The notes beneath the pieces are model-generated. The model made no database searches and was not told the origin of the DNA. It saw nothing but the letters and a program-made list of their open reading frames with translations. A program made the position numbers and the translations under genes. Shown piece by piece: positions 8,504 through 17,280 of a DNA stretch of 64,000 bases; position 1 is the stretch's first letter, and each line of letters begins with the position of its first letter. Source of the stretch: Bacteroidales bacterium. GTDB taxonomy: Bacteria > Bacteroidota > Bacteroidia > Bacteroidales > GCA-2748055. The DNA lies in assembly GCA_021740585.1 (NCBI GenBank), contig JAIOZM010000002.1, positions 1-64,000 of the forward strand. The letters run 5' to 3'.

Positions 8504-10174
8504 ATGAAGAGAATGTGCCTATCTATAATTAGTTTACTTTTTTTATTCAATAATATAATAATTAACAATCTGGTTTTCAACAAAAAAGATGTGAAATATT
8601 TAAAGTCAACCATCGCCCATTCAGCTATACTGCTAATTGCTGTAGCTGCCTATACCCAAGAACCTTCTACGCCAAACATCCTGGAAGTTATGACGGACCA
8701 GCAAGCATGGGATGTCGTCGGATATTCCGGAAATTCGAATATGATCACACCAAACCTGGATAAGCAGGCAAGCGAAGGAGTAAATTTTAGCCAGACAGTA
8801 ACCCCTTGTTCGGTTTGTGTACCGGCAAGAACCTCCATACTCACCGGGCGCTAAACCGAGACTACAACAATACGTACGAACAGAGATGCTAAAACAGGCG
8901 GTTGCTACTACCCTACTTTTGATGAAATCCTGGCTAAAAGAGGATATCGAACTGACTATTTTGGTAAGTTTCATTCTCCGGAGCACATGGCGAGGGTGTA
9001 TATGAATCCACCTGTTGAAGGCATGATAGGTACCGATCCCATTATTAACTGGGAACCCATTTATGTGAATTTCTGAAGCAAAGTATAAAAAAAGACCGCT
9101 CATAAAAGGAGAACTCTACGAGATTACTTTCTATGGAGGAAGCATTCCATATAGACTGGATCCAACAGGTCGATACTATAAATATATGTCTACAGGAATC
9201 ATGCCTGTGGAAGAATCAAAAAGATCTTTGAGTCAGGCTGATATCCACGGTGTACTCGACCTTCCAGCTGAATATACTAATACGGCCGTACAGGGAAGAA
9301 TGGGTGTTCAAGCACTGGAACGACTCAAGGATGATCAATTCATTCTGACCTGTTCCTTCCATTACCTGCATGTTCCCATCACGCCTTCTGAACCTAATGA
9401 TTCGATGTGTAAAGCAGGTAAAATGCCTGTGCATCAGCCTATTGGTGACGCCAGAGACAATTCTCCGTATACCACAGGGAAGGAAATACCTCCGTATAAT
9501 AATCCGGAAAAAGTAAAATACATGGTTGCAAATTACAATACATTTGTAACAGAAATAGACGGTTGGGTGGGTAAAATACTTACTAAACTCGATGACCTGG
9601 GGCTAAGGGAAAATACCCTTGTTATCTTTGTATCCGATCATTGAGAAATGCTGGGGGCTCATGGTATGCGGGGAAAATTTAATTTCTATGAAGAATCAGT
9701 AAGGGTTCCTTTTGTTGTTCGCTTTCCGGGAAAAATTGAAGCTGGTCAAAATATTTCAACTCCGGTATCCAATCTTAATATTTTCCCTGCCATTCTGGAT
9801 AATGCCGGAGTAAAGAATATTCCAATAGACGACTATTCGCTCAAAGACCTGATGGAAGGAAATGGAGCCACGAAATACGTATCGCTGTCTCAGAATGGGA
9901 GTGGGAAAATAGTAGTATACCCTCGATTATGATAAGAACTAAAGACTGGAAGCTCATGACTACCGATCGTGAGGGTGACAGGAATGTTGAAGTGCTGTTT
10001 GATCCGAAAAAAGATCTCTATAAAATGAATAATCTTTTAGGAACCAATCCAAATCGCAATGAATACGAAAAAAAGGCAGAAGAATTGCGCTTGAAACTTG
10101 TATCGTACTTGAAGGATGTAAACTACCCCCTTGTGGAGGGTATGGAGAACAGGGTATTGATCAGGGAGGAATAG
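8504..10174 (+). pseudogene. Broken sulfatase (paralogue of the 10558 gene)
   Basis: A family S1 (formylglycine) sulfatase spread over several frames. The first block ends in the maturation motif CSVCVPARTSILTG followed by a stop at 8852. A shifted frame carries YYPTFDEILAKRGY and GKFHSP. A third (9186-9644) carries ALERLKDDQFILTC and ends VIFVSDH at a TGA that replaces the next residue. A fourth starts EMLGAHGM. A fifth (9929-10174) holds the C-terminal IRTKDWKLM and KMNNLLGTNPN. At least two frameshifts and two nonsense changes are present, so it is not functional. Block order and wording follow the intact neighbour at 10558, so this is an old tandem duplicate. Confidence 0.85.
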
Positions 10175-10428
10175 CAGCCTTAATTCTGCGATTGTCTTCG
10201 CAAACTGAAGTGTATCACATTATGCTGCCAACATAGTAAGCACCTGTGATCTGGCCATGAGGGGAAACTCGAACCATGAATCAAGAATTTGAGAAAAATT
10301 GTGGCTCATTGGTTTGAAGATACAAATCATTCCATACCGGAACTTTTTGATGCATTCCCATAATGGATAAATAATAAGGCAATAAAAAATCGACGAACTT
10401 TTTTCGATAAAAAAAGGAAAACGAACTC
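10175..10428. other. Intergenic remnant between the two duplicated sulfatases
   Basis: About 250 bp with short open stretches in all frames, such as IVAHWFEDTNHSIPELFDAF at about 10294-10360. None has a start or a recognisable family. It may be decayed coding sequence. The functional part of this gap is the heptad operator and promoter just downstream. Confidence 0.25.
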
Positions 10429-10476
10429 ATATTAAGGGATTATTATTTGAAAATTATGAACAGGTCGATATATTTA
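10429..10476 (+). promoter_or_regulatory. Three-heptad SARP-like operator and -7 box, upstream of the 10558 sulfatase
   Basis: Heptads ATATTAA (10429), TTATTAT (10440) and AAATTAT (10451) are spaced at 11 bp. They are followed by 11 bp and the -7-like box TATATTTA (10469-10476). This is the same geometry as the other five island promoters. The start codon is 82 bp further on, a longer leader than at the others. Confidence 0.6.
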
Positions 10477-10557
10477 CTCCGTTTATTATTTGGCAGAAAT
10501 GTATCAGCCTGATGTATCAAACTCTGGATTTAACCTACCGAGCTATTATTAAACAAA

Positions 10558-12378
10558 ATGAAAATATTTTTTCCACTCCTGACATCGTTCATTTGCAATT
10601 CCTTGCCGGTTCACTGTGATGGTAATATGGCTGTTGCGGAAACCCCTCCCAATTTACTTATTATCATAACCGATCAACAACGTTATGATGCATTAAGCTA
10701 TGCAGGAAATACGGTATTACATACTCCTAATATGGACCGTATCGCTGAAGAAGGAGTATGGTTCAAGAATGCATATACCCAATGTGCAGTTTGTGTTCCG
10801 GCCAGAGCTTCGATGCTTACAGGGCATAATTTGGAAAATCATTTGGTAATTAATAATGACAGGGCCTTTGAAACAGATGTGCCAGGGCTTATGGCCATGC
10901 CTACATTCGACGAGGTCCTTGCTGAAAATAACTACTCCTGCGAATATTACGGAAAATGGCATTGTCCGATTGATGCCGCCCGAATATATCAAAACGAAGT
11001 CACTACTACCAAAGCTACAGAATTAGGACGAAGTATGAAAAGTGCCTACCTCGACTTCCTGAATCCATTATTCAAGAAAGAGGCTCTTGAGGAAGGGGAA
11101 TTTTACGACACTTACACGGTGCGCCCATACCTGGCCACTCCAATCGACGAAAGGTACATCATTGCCAGTGAAGGAGGTGACACAAGCGTAAAACCCGGCC
11201 AGAGCGAAGTGCATGGAATAACACGAATACCTGAAGAATACCATATCTCTGCTCATGAGTCGGGACTTGTCCTTGAGGCTTTAGAAAGATTAAAGGATTC
11301 AACATTTAGCATAAGCTGTTCTTTCCATCATCCTCACCCCCCATTCGTAGCTTTGGAAAAATATATGAATATGTTCCCTCCTGCCAAAATGATCGTCCCT
11401 GCCAGTATTGATGATGATATGATGAATTCTCCTTATAAAGGAGTTAAGGAAGCCACGGAAGCAAGATACTCTGATCCTGAAAAAGTTAAATACTGGATCT
11501 CTGAGTACTATGCATTGGTTAAGGAAATAGACGATCGTATCGGAGCCATCCTGAACAAGCTGGATGATCTTGGATTGACAGATAACACACTTGTGATATT
11601 CATGAGTGATCACGGTGAAATGCTAGGATCACATGGTATGAAATCAAAGAATGTATTCTATGAAGAAGCTTCACACATCCCACTGATGATGAGATTTCCG
11701 GGGAAAATTGAAGCCGGGACAATAGTTGAGAATCCAGTTTCATTAACCAACATCTTTGCAACTATTTTCGATTACTTCGAAATGCCTCCTCTGGATTCAG
11801 ACGGATTCAGCCTCAGGGGCCTGATCGAAGGAAGGGATGAGGTAAACGGTAAATATGCTGTAACAGAGTGGCTTAGCTCCCTGAGCAGTAAACCTTCACA
11901 TATGGTCATCAAAGAAGGGTGGAAACTAATGCTTCCTGATTCTTCTGCGACAGAACTTATGAAGGCATTATATAATCTGAATGAGGATCCGCTTGAATTG
12001 AATAATTTACTTGGTAACAATCCGGATGCAAACATCTATGAAGATAAAGTTGCTGAACTTGAATATTGCTTTATTGAATGGTTAATGAAGAGCCGGCGGA
12101 TTGAGTTATCTTCTGCAGACATAGTTCCTCAGGCAATGAATAATGAGATTCGAATATATCCCAATCCTTCGAACAGTAATTTATATATCCATATTCCCAA
12201 CTTGGTACTGCCCGCTATAGTGCAGTTTATTGACTTAAATGGCAGAACAATCCAGGAGGAAAAGCTTAAGAGTGAATATTCCTCTGTTTCTGTTTCAAAT
12301 CTCAACACCGGAATCTATCTATATAAACTTAAAAGTGCTTATAATCAATCTTCTACAGGAAGACTAGTCATACAATAA
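10558..12378 (+). CDS. Sulfatase with T9SS sorting domain
   Basis: Hydrolyses a sulfate ester on an unidentified substrate, presumably a sulfated glycan. Signal peptide at residues 1-20. The sulfatase domain has IIITDQQRYD near residue 35 (metal Asp39) and the maturation motif C79-VPAR-ASMLTG, where Cys79 would become formylglycine. A second metal site is in FMSDHGEMLGSHGM. The last 75 residues form a type A T9SS C-terminal domain (IRIYPNPSNSNLYI ... LNTGIYLYKL), so the enzyme should be exported across the outer membrane. It follows its own broken duplicate and is 41 bp upstream of another sulfatase, probably one transcript. A maturase (anSME or FGE) must come from elsewhere in the genome. 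Confidence 0.92.
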   Translation: MKIFFPLLTSFICNSLPVHCDGNMAVAETPPNLLIIITDQQRYDALSYAGNTVLHTPNMDRIAEEGVWFKNAYTQCAVCVPARASMLTGHNLENHLVINNDRAFETDVPGLMAMPTFDEVLAENNYSCEYYGKWHCPIDAARIYQNEVTTTKATELGRSMKSAYLDFLNPLFKKEALEEGEFYDTYTVRPYLATPIDERYIIASEGGDTSVKPGQSEVHGITRIPEEYHISAHESGLVLEALERLKDSTFSISCSFHHPHPPFVALEKYMNMFPPAKMIVPASIDDDMMNSPYKGVKEATEARYSDPEKVKYWISEYYALVKEIDDRIGAILNKLDDLGLTDNTLVIFMSDHGEMLGSHGMKSKNVFYEEASHIPLMMRFPGKIEAGTIVENPVSLTNIFATIFDYFEMPPLDSDGFSLRGLIEGRDEVNGKYAVTEWLSSLSSKPSHMVIKEGWKLMLPDSSATELMKALYNLNEDPLELNNLLGNNPDANIYEDKVAELEYCFIEWLMKSRRIELSSADIVPQAMNNEIRIYPNPSNSNLYIHIPNLVLPAIVQFIDLNGRTIQEEKLKSEYSSVSVSNLNTGIYLYKLKSAYNQSSTGRLVIQ

Positions 12379-12419
12379 AAATATAAAGCTCTCTAATAAA
12401 TATAATAATTCGAATTATT

Positions 12420-13739
12420 ATGAATACAATAAAAATCATTCTGGCATCGACAGTATCTCTAATAGCCGGCTGTACTGCAAATTCTCAGGAGAAAGAAAGA
12501 CCAAATATCCTGATTATTCTGGCTGACGATCAGGGAAATGCAGATGCAGGCTATCAACGATCACCTGCTATTGTTTCAACACCCTCCATTGATGCCTTGT
12601 CCAGGGATGGTGTAATATTCACCAATGGATATGCCAGTGCTTATGTTTGTGCTCCTACGCGGGCTGGTTTACTCTCAGGAAGGTATCAGCAAAGATTTGG
12701 ATTCTACGAAGCTTCTGATTCACGCGAAGGTTTTCCTCTTGATGAGATAACTCTGGCAAATATTCTTAAAGAAGAGGGATACCAGACAGGTGTTTTCGGG
12801 AAATGGCATCTCGGACTGACAGCAGAATATCATCCTTGCAACAGGGGTTTCGATGAATTTTATGGCTTTCTGGGGCACGGTGCTCACGACTACTTTGATC
12901 TGTCTATGACTGAAAACGGTGACGATTCCCATCAACATATTTACAGAAATTTAACTCCCATTTCCGATACTGGATATTTGACTGATAACCTTGCCCGGGA
13001 GGCTTCCGCATTTATCAAAGCCAAAGCCAACCAGAAAAATCCTTTCTTTGTTTATCTGCCGTTTAATGCCGTTCATAGTCCCATGCAAGCTCCTGAAGCA
13101 GATATTAAAAAATTCGATTCGGGAGATCCTAAACGCGATATTTACCTGGCCATGCTTCATCGTATGGATCAGGGTATAGGTCAGGTTATCCAAGCACTAA
13201 AAGATGAAGGAGTATATGAAAATACTTTAATATTCTACTTCTCTGATAATGGAGGGGCTAAAAACAACAGTTCGGTGAATCTGCCATTTCGTGAATATAA
13301 ACATACGGTTTATGAAGGAGGACTACGTGTACCTTTCATAGTAAGCTGGCCCGACAGATTTTCCCCTTCAAGTTGCGATGAACCGGTGATCTCTATTGAT
13401 ATCCTGCCAACCATCTGTGCAGCTTTGAAAATTGACCTTCCGGACGACAGAATTTATGATGGCCGAAATATTTTACCCGCCATTGAGTCTGAACTGGAAA
13501 GCCCTATTCATGAACGTTTGTTCTTTGATGGAAATGACAAAGCCTGGGCCATTCGTGAGGGCGAATGGAAACTCCTTCTTTCGAGACAAGGAAATCTGGA
13601 GCTGTACAACCTGAATGATGATCCTTACGAACAAAATAACCTGATCGAAATAAATCCTGAAATCGCAGCTGATCTGAATAAAAAATTTACCGTCTGGCGT
13701 GATGAGATGAAGCCACCTATGGGTGACAAAAAAAAGTAA
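12420..13739 (+). CDS. Sulfatase lipoprotein
   Basis: A 439-residue S1 sulfatase. The lipobox LIAGC (Cys18) predicts a lipid anchor rather than T9SS export. Metal-site Asp36 and Asp37 lie in LADDQGNADAG, the maturation motif is C77-APTR-AGLLSG, and the central GKWHLG and NAVHSPMQAP blocks are intact. The C-terminal FSDNGG motif carries further metal ligands. It lacks the C-terminal extension of its neighbours. The 41-bp gap after the preceding sulfatase suggests co-transcription. The GRYQQRFGFYE block is also seen in the sulfatase part of the 38575 gene, so the two may be related in specificity. Confidence 0.92.
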   Translation: MNTIKIILASTVSLIAGCTANSQEKERPNILIILADDQGNADAGYQRSPAIVSTPSIDALSRDGVIFTNGYASAYVCAPTRAGLLSGRYQQRFGFYEASDSREGFPLDEITLANILKEEGYQTGVFGKWHLGLTAEYHPCNRGFDEFYGFLGHGAHDYFDLSMTENGDDSHQHIYRNLTPISDTGYLTDNLAREASAFIKAKANQKNPFFVYLPFNAVHSPMQAPEADIKKFDSGDPKRDIYLAMLHRMDQGIGQVIQALKDEGVYENTLIFYFSDNGGAKNNSSVNLPFREYKHTVYEGGLRVPFIVSWPDRFSPSSCDEPVISIDILPTICAALKIDLPDDRIYDGRNILPAIESELESPIHERLFFDGNDKAWAIREGEWKLLLSRQGNLELYNLNDDPYEQNNLIEINPEIAADLNKKFTVWRDEMKPPMGDKKK

Positions 13740-13897
13740 TAAACTACTCCTTCATACAAAAAATGAAGAAGTCTTAAACGAGACAAATGGTATAATTTAC
13801 GATTGGCATCCCGCTTAAATACTACGAGAACAGAATTTCAAACGGCCACTATATTACGAATAAAGAATGTTCAGCAGAATTTTTAATATTTATTGGA

Positions 13898-15859
13898 ATG
13901 AGAAAAAATATCTATAGAAAAGTGGTGATTAGCATAATTTCGAGTTGCTATATGGTTACCTTGTCCAGTCAGGAAAAACCTAATATAATTTTATTCCTGA
14001 TTGATGATGCCGATAAGTATCAGTTCGGTTGTTATGGTGGACCGGTGTATACTCCCTCGATAGATCAGCTGGCGGAAGAAGGAATGATGTTTCACAATGC
14101 CTACGTGAATTCAACCGTTTGTTCTCCATCACGTTATAGTTTGACAACCGGAAGGTATCCCGGCCGTTCTTCTTATTCCGGATATCTGGATAATTATCCG
14201 GTGGGCAGCCAGGGGCATCCTGAGTTTAACGTTGGTCTGGAGCAGGATTATTTGAATATTGGCCATATGTTGCAGACCGTCGGATACAAAACCGGTTGGG
14301 TGGGAAAATTCCACCTTCAGGGTGATAACAGCCTTCAAAGAGGATTAACGACATCGGAAAAGACTTTCCTCAAGAATGCTGACCCAAATGATCCGAAAGC
14401 TACTGAATTATTTCGGAAAGAAGAGCAGGCTTACCGGGATTATATAGTAAATAAGGGCTTCTCATGGGCAAAACACATCTATGAAGGCAATCTGAAGGAT
14501 CCGTTCAAGCACCATAACCTGGAATGGACCATAGAAGCGGCGCTGGAATTCATTGATTCATCCGCAGAGGCTCCATTTTATCTGCATTTCAACACCACCC
14601 TTTTGCATGGACCCGATGGAGAATGGGAAAAAGATATGGGGTTTCCGCAATACACCGGGGAAGGCCTCGCAGATGGAAAGTATGAGGCAGATATGCCCGA
14701 TCGAAGTACTGTGATTGATCGAATTGAGACAAATGGCTATAACCTCAAAGAAAATCCTGCCGGTATCACCTGGCTGGACGATGGAATACGAGCAGTTATG
14801 AATAAGCTGGATGAACTGGGAATTGCTGATAATACGATTTTTGTATTACTGCCAGACCATGGATCTGCCAATAAAGCTTCTCTATTTAGCCAGCACGGAA
14901 CAAATGTTCCATTTATTATAAGATATCCTGAAAAAATCACTGCGGGTACTGAGTCTTCATCTTTGATTCAGGGCATTGATCTGATTCCAACATTTTATGA
15001 GTACGCCGGGGTGGAACTGCCTGCCGGTTACCAATTGGATGGAGCCTCCTTAAGTCCCATTTTCAATAACCCGAAAGAAAAGATCCATGAAAGTCTGTAC
15101 TTCGAATTAGGCTGCGCCAGAGCCGTTATGACCGAGAACTATAAGTATGTTGCTTTGCGTTATACAGTGGATCGGATCAATAAGATTCTGAACATTCCCG
15201 AAGATGATCTTAAAGAAAAGCTCATTCAAGAATTAATATATCTGGATGGCCATATTGGTATTAGCCAAAGAGGGATTATTTATAGCCCCGAATACCTGAG
15301 TCCGGATCAATTGTATGATATTAGTGTCGATCCTGAAGAAAAAGTCAACCTTGCAGCGAACCCGAATTATCAGGAGAAATTAGAAGAAATGAAAGTGGTT
15401 TTAACAGAGTATTTGAGTTCATTTCAGAACCGGCCTTTTGGCGAATTCATTCCCGGTCCAAATGCCACAGCTCCTCATCCAAAAGTTCTTGAGTATATCA
15501 GAAATATACAATATGCCTTGAAGAATGGTGCCGAACTGAAACAAGGAGTGCTAACTTGCGAAGGGAATTGCGTGATTGCCGATGAAACAACCGATGCGAA
15601 TATTGAAGCTGTCAGAAATAATTCAGATGCTTCAGCGAGAATATTTCAGGACCCTGACTGCATTAAAGTTGAACATTTAGATGAAATTAGTGAATTGAAA
15701 ATATACAATGTCCTCGGTAGAGAAGTGTCAAGCCATTCCTGCAATAATAACAAAACTCTGGTCTTAAATAAAACCCAATATCTACCCGGAACCTACTTTT
15801 TCACCCTCCGGTCAGATAAAAATGAGGAGGGCTATACAGAAATAGTAATTATATATTAA
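13898..15859 (+). CDS. Sulfatase with T9SS sorting domain
   Basis: A 653-residue S1 sulfatase. Signal peptide at residues 1-24 ending SS before QEKPN. Metal site LIDDADKYQFG, maturation motif C75-SPSR-YSLTTG, GKFHLQGD in place of the usual GKWHLG, and LLPDHGSANKA as second metal site. The C-terminal part (about 575-653) ends in a beta-sandwich with ELKIYNVLGREV and PGTYFFTLRS, a T9SS type A domain, although the usual YPNP start is degraded. The 158-bp gap upstream contains no three-heptad operator, so it is either the third gene of the 10558 unit or has its own unrecognised promoter. Sequence is clearly different from the other five sulfatases. Confidence 0.9.
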   Translation: MRKNIYRKVVISIISSCYMVTLSSQEKPNIILFLIDDADKYQFGCYGGPVYTPSIDQLAEEGMMFHNAYVNSTVCSPSRYSLTTGRYPGRSSYSGYLDNYPVGSQGHPEFNVGLEQDYLNIGHMLQTVGYKTGWVGKFHLQGDNSLQRGLTTSEKTFLKNADPNDPKATELFRKEEQAYRDYIVNKGFSWAKHIYEGNLKDPFKHHNLEWTIEAALEFIDSSAEAPFYLHFNTTLLHGPDGEWEKDMGFPQYTGEGLADGKYEADMPDRSTVIDRIETNGYNLKENPAGITWLDDGIRAVMNKLDELGIADNTIFVLLPDHGSANKASLFSQHGTNVPFIIRYPEKITAGTESSSLIQGIDLIPTFYEYAGVELPAGYQLDGASLSPIFNNPKEKIHESLYFELGCARAVMTENYKYVALRYTVDRINKILNIPEDDLKEKLIQELIYLDGHIGISQRGIIYSPEYLSPDQLYDISVDPEEKVNLAANPNYQEKLEEMKVVLTEYLSSFQNRPFGEFIPGPNATAPHPKVLEYIRNIQYALKNGAELKQGVLTCEGNCVIADETTDANIEAVRNNSDASARIFQDPDCIKVEHLDEISELKIYNVLGREVSSHSCNNNKTLVLNKTQYLPGTYFFTLRSDKNEEGYTEIVIIY

Positions 15860-15918
15860 TCAACCGGCGGTTATAAGGGAGTGAAAGCAGGATGATTTCT
15901 TTTTACTAAGTATTTAGT

Positions 15919-17200
15919 ATGATAATCAAAATTACAAATGGTATCAGTCTGCTTAATTCTTTTGCCAGAAACATTGTATGCCTTATATTTTTTGGGCTAA
16001 GTTTGTCGGAAATATTTGCACAATCGCAGGTATTTACGCTGAAGTAGAGCAAATCACATCAGGAAAGAAACAACACTTTTTCGGATATATTGGTCAGTGC
16101 CAGACCATACCCTGGAACGCGAGTGAAAGATATATACTCAGACTGGATATCGATACTATAGATCGGATGCCCAAACCCAGCGAAGCTGCCACAATAATCC
16201 TTATTGATACCTATGACAACAACAAGCCAATACGACTTGATAGTACCTATGCCTGGAATCCGCAGCAGGGAACCATGTTTTATTGGAATCCAGTTGAAGC
16301 TGAAACCTAGTTTTTCTTCAATGATGTGGATTTAGAATCGGGCGAGATCTTCACAGTCATTTATGATATTGATAAGAAAAACACGTCAGAGAATTCCGTT
16401 ATACTGATACTCCTATTGGTAATGGCGGAGTGGCCGCAGATGGTTCTGCCTGGCTTGGTCTGAATTATGGTCGATTGGCAAGACTTAGACCGGTAACGGG
16501 TTATCCCGGAGCGCTCGACTGGACGAAAGATGATATCGCTCCAAAAAACGATGGAGTATTCATCGTGGATCTTAAAACCAGGGAAAAACGACTGCTTGCT
16601 TCCTATTTTCAGCTCGAAGAAAAACTGAAAGCTCAGAATCCTGAACTGAAGCACGACGGACTATTTATCAATCACAGCCTTTGGAACCGCAACCGGATCT
16701 ATATATTTGCCCGGGCAGGTTGGAACGGACAGGACTACAAACGTATCAACGTTCCCTTCTCAATACATGCAGACGGTATCTGCCTTAGTTTACACGAAAC
16801 TCATATTGGAGGGCACCCGGAATGGGCTGAGGGCAGCCTTTTGATAGGAAGACAGGGAAAGGAACAGATTCTCTACGATGTAGACGCAAAGAAAATTATT
16901 GGGCAACTGGGAAATCCTGAGATTTTTCCAAATCCCGAGGGCGATATATCCCTCTTTCCAGACGGGAATTGGTTTGTAAACGGATACCTTAACGGAACAT
17001 CGAATTTCTACTCGGTTTACAGTATAAAGGACAAGACCTTTGTTCGAAGTGAAGGTCTCGATAAGGGAACTTATAGCGGAAATATCAGGATAGATCCTGC
17101 ACCCATATGGAATCGTAACAATGATAAGATTCTGGTGTCTGGTATTGACAGCAGCGGTAGCAGGCAAATGTTTATGATCAATGTATTAAAAAGGAATTAA
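15919..17200 (+). pseudogene. Broken secreted beta-propeller (oligogalacturonate-lyase/TolB-like)
   Basis: Starts with a signal peptide (ATG at 15919, ending IFAQSQVF). It breaks by frameshift near 16045, continues HFFGYIGQCQTIPWNAS and AWNPQQGTMFYWNP, meets an in-frame TAG at 16308 where FFFND follows, and shifts frame again near 16400 before YGRLARLRPVTGYPG and WNRNNDKILVSG. The wording is that of a family of secreted propellers found in glycan loci and distantly like oligogalacturonate lyases. Enzymatic activity of the family is not certain. With three lesions it should be non-functional unless ribosomal recoding or sequencing error is involved. Confidence 0.75.
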
Positions 17201-17280
17201 ATGCTTAAACTAAAACTGACATAAAAACCAATTTCTCATCACCTGCAAATATTTATCCTTCGTTAAACAGTTAGCAAAGC

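Noticed and set aside
10255..10285. tRNA-like GGTTCGAG on the minus strand
   Set aside because: Flanking bases do not form a T-stem and no acceptor or anticodon arm is present.
13740..13897. Heptad operator before the 13898 sulfatase
   Set aside because: Only one ATTA is present in the gap, so the gene is not listed as having its own operator.
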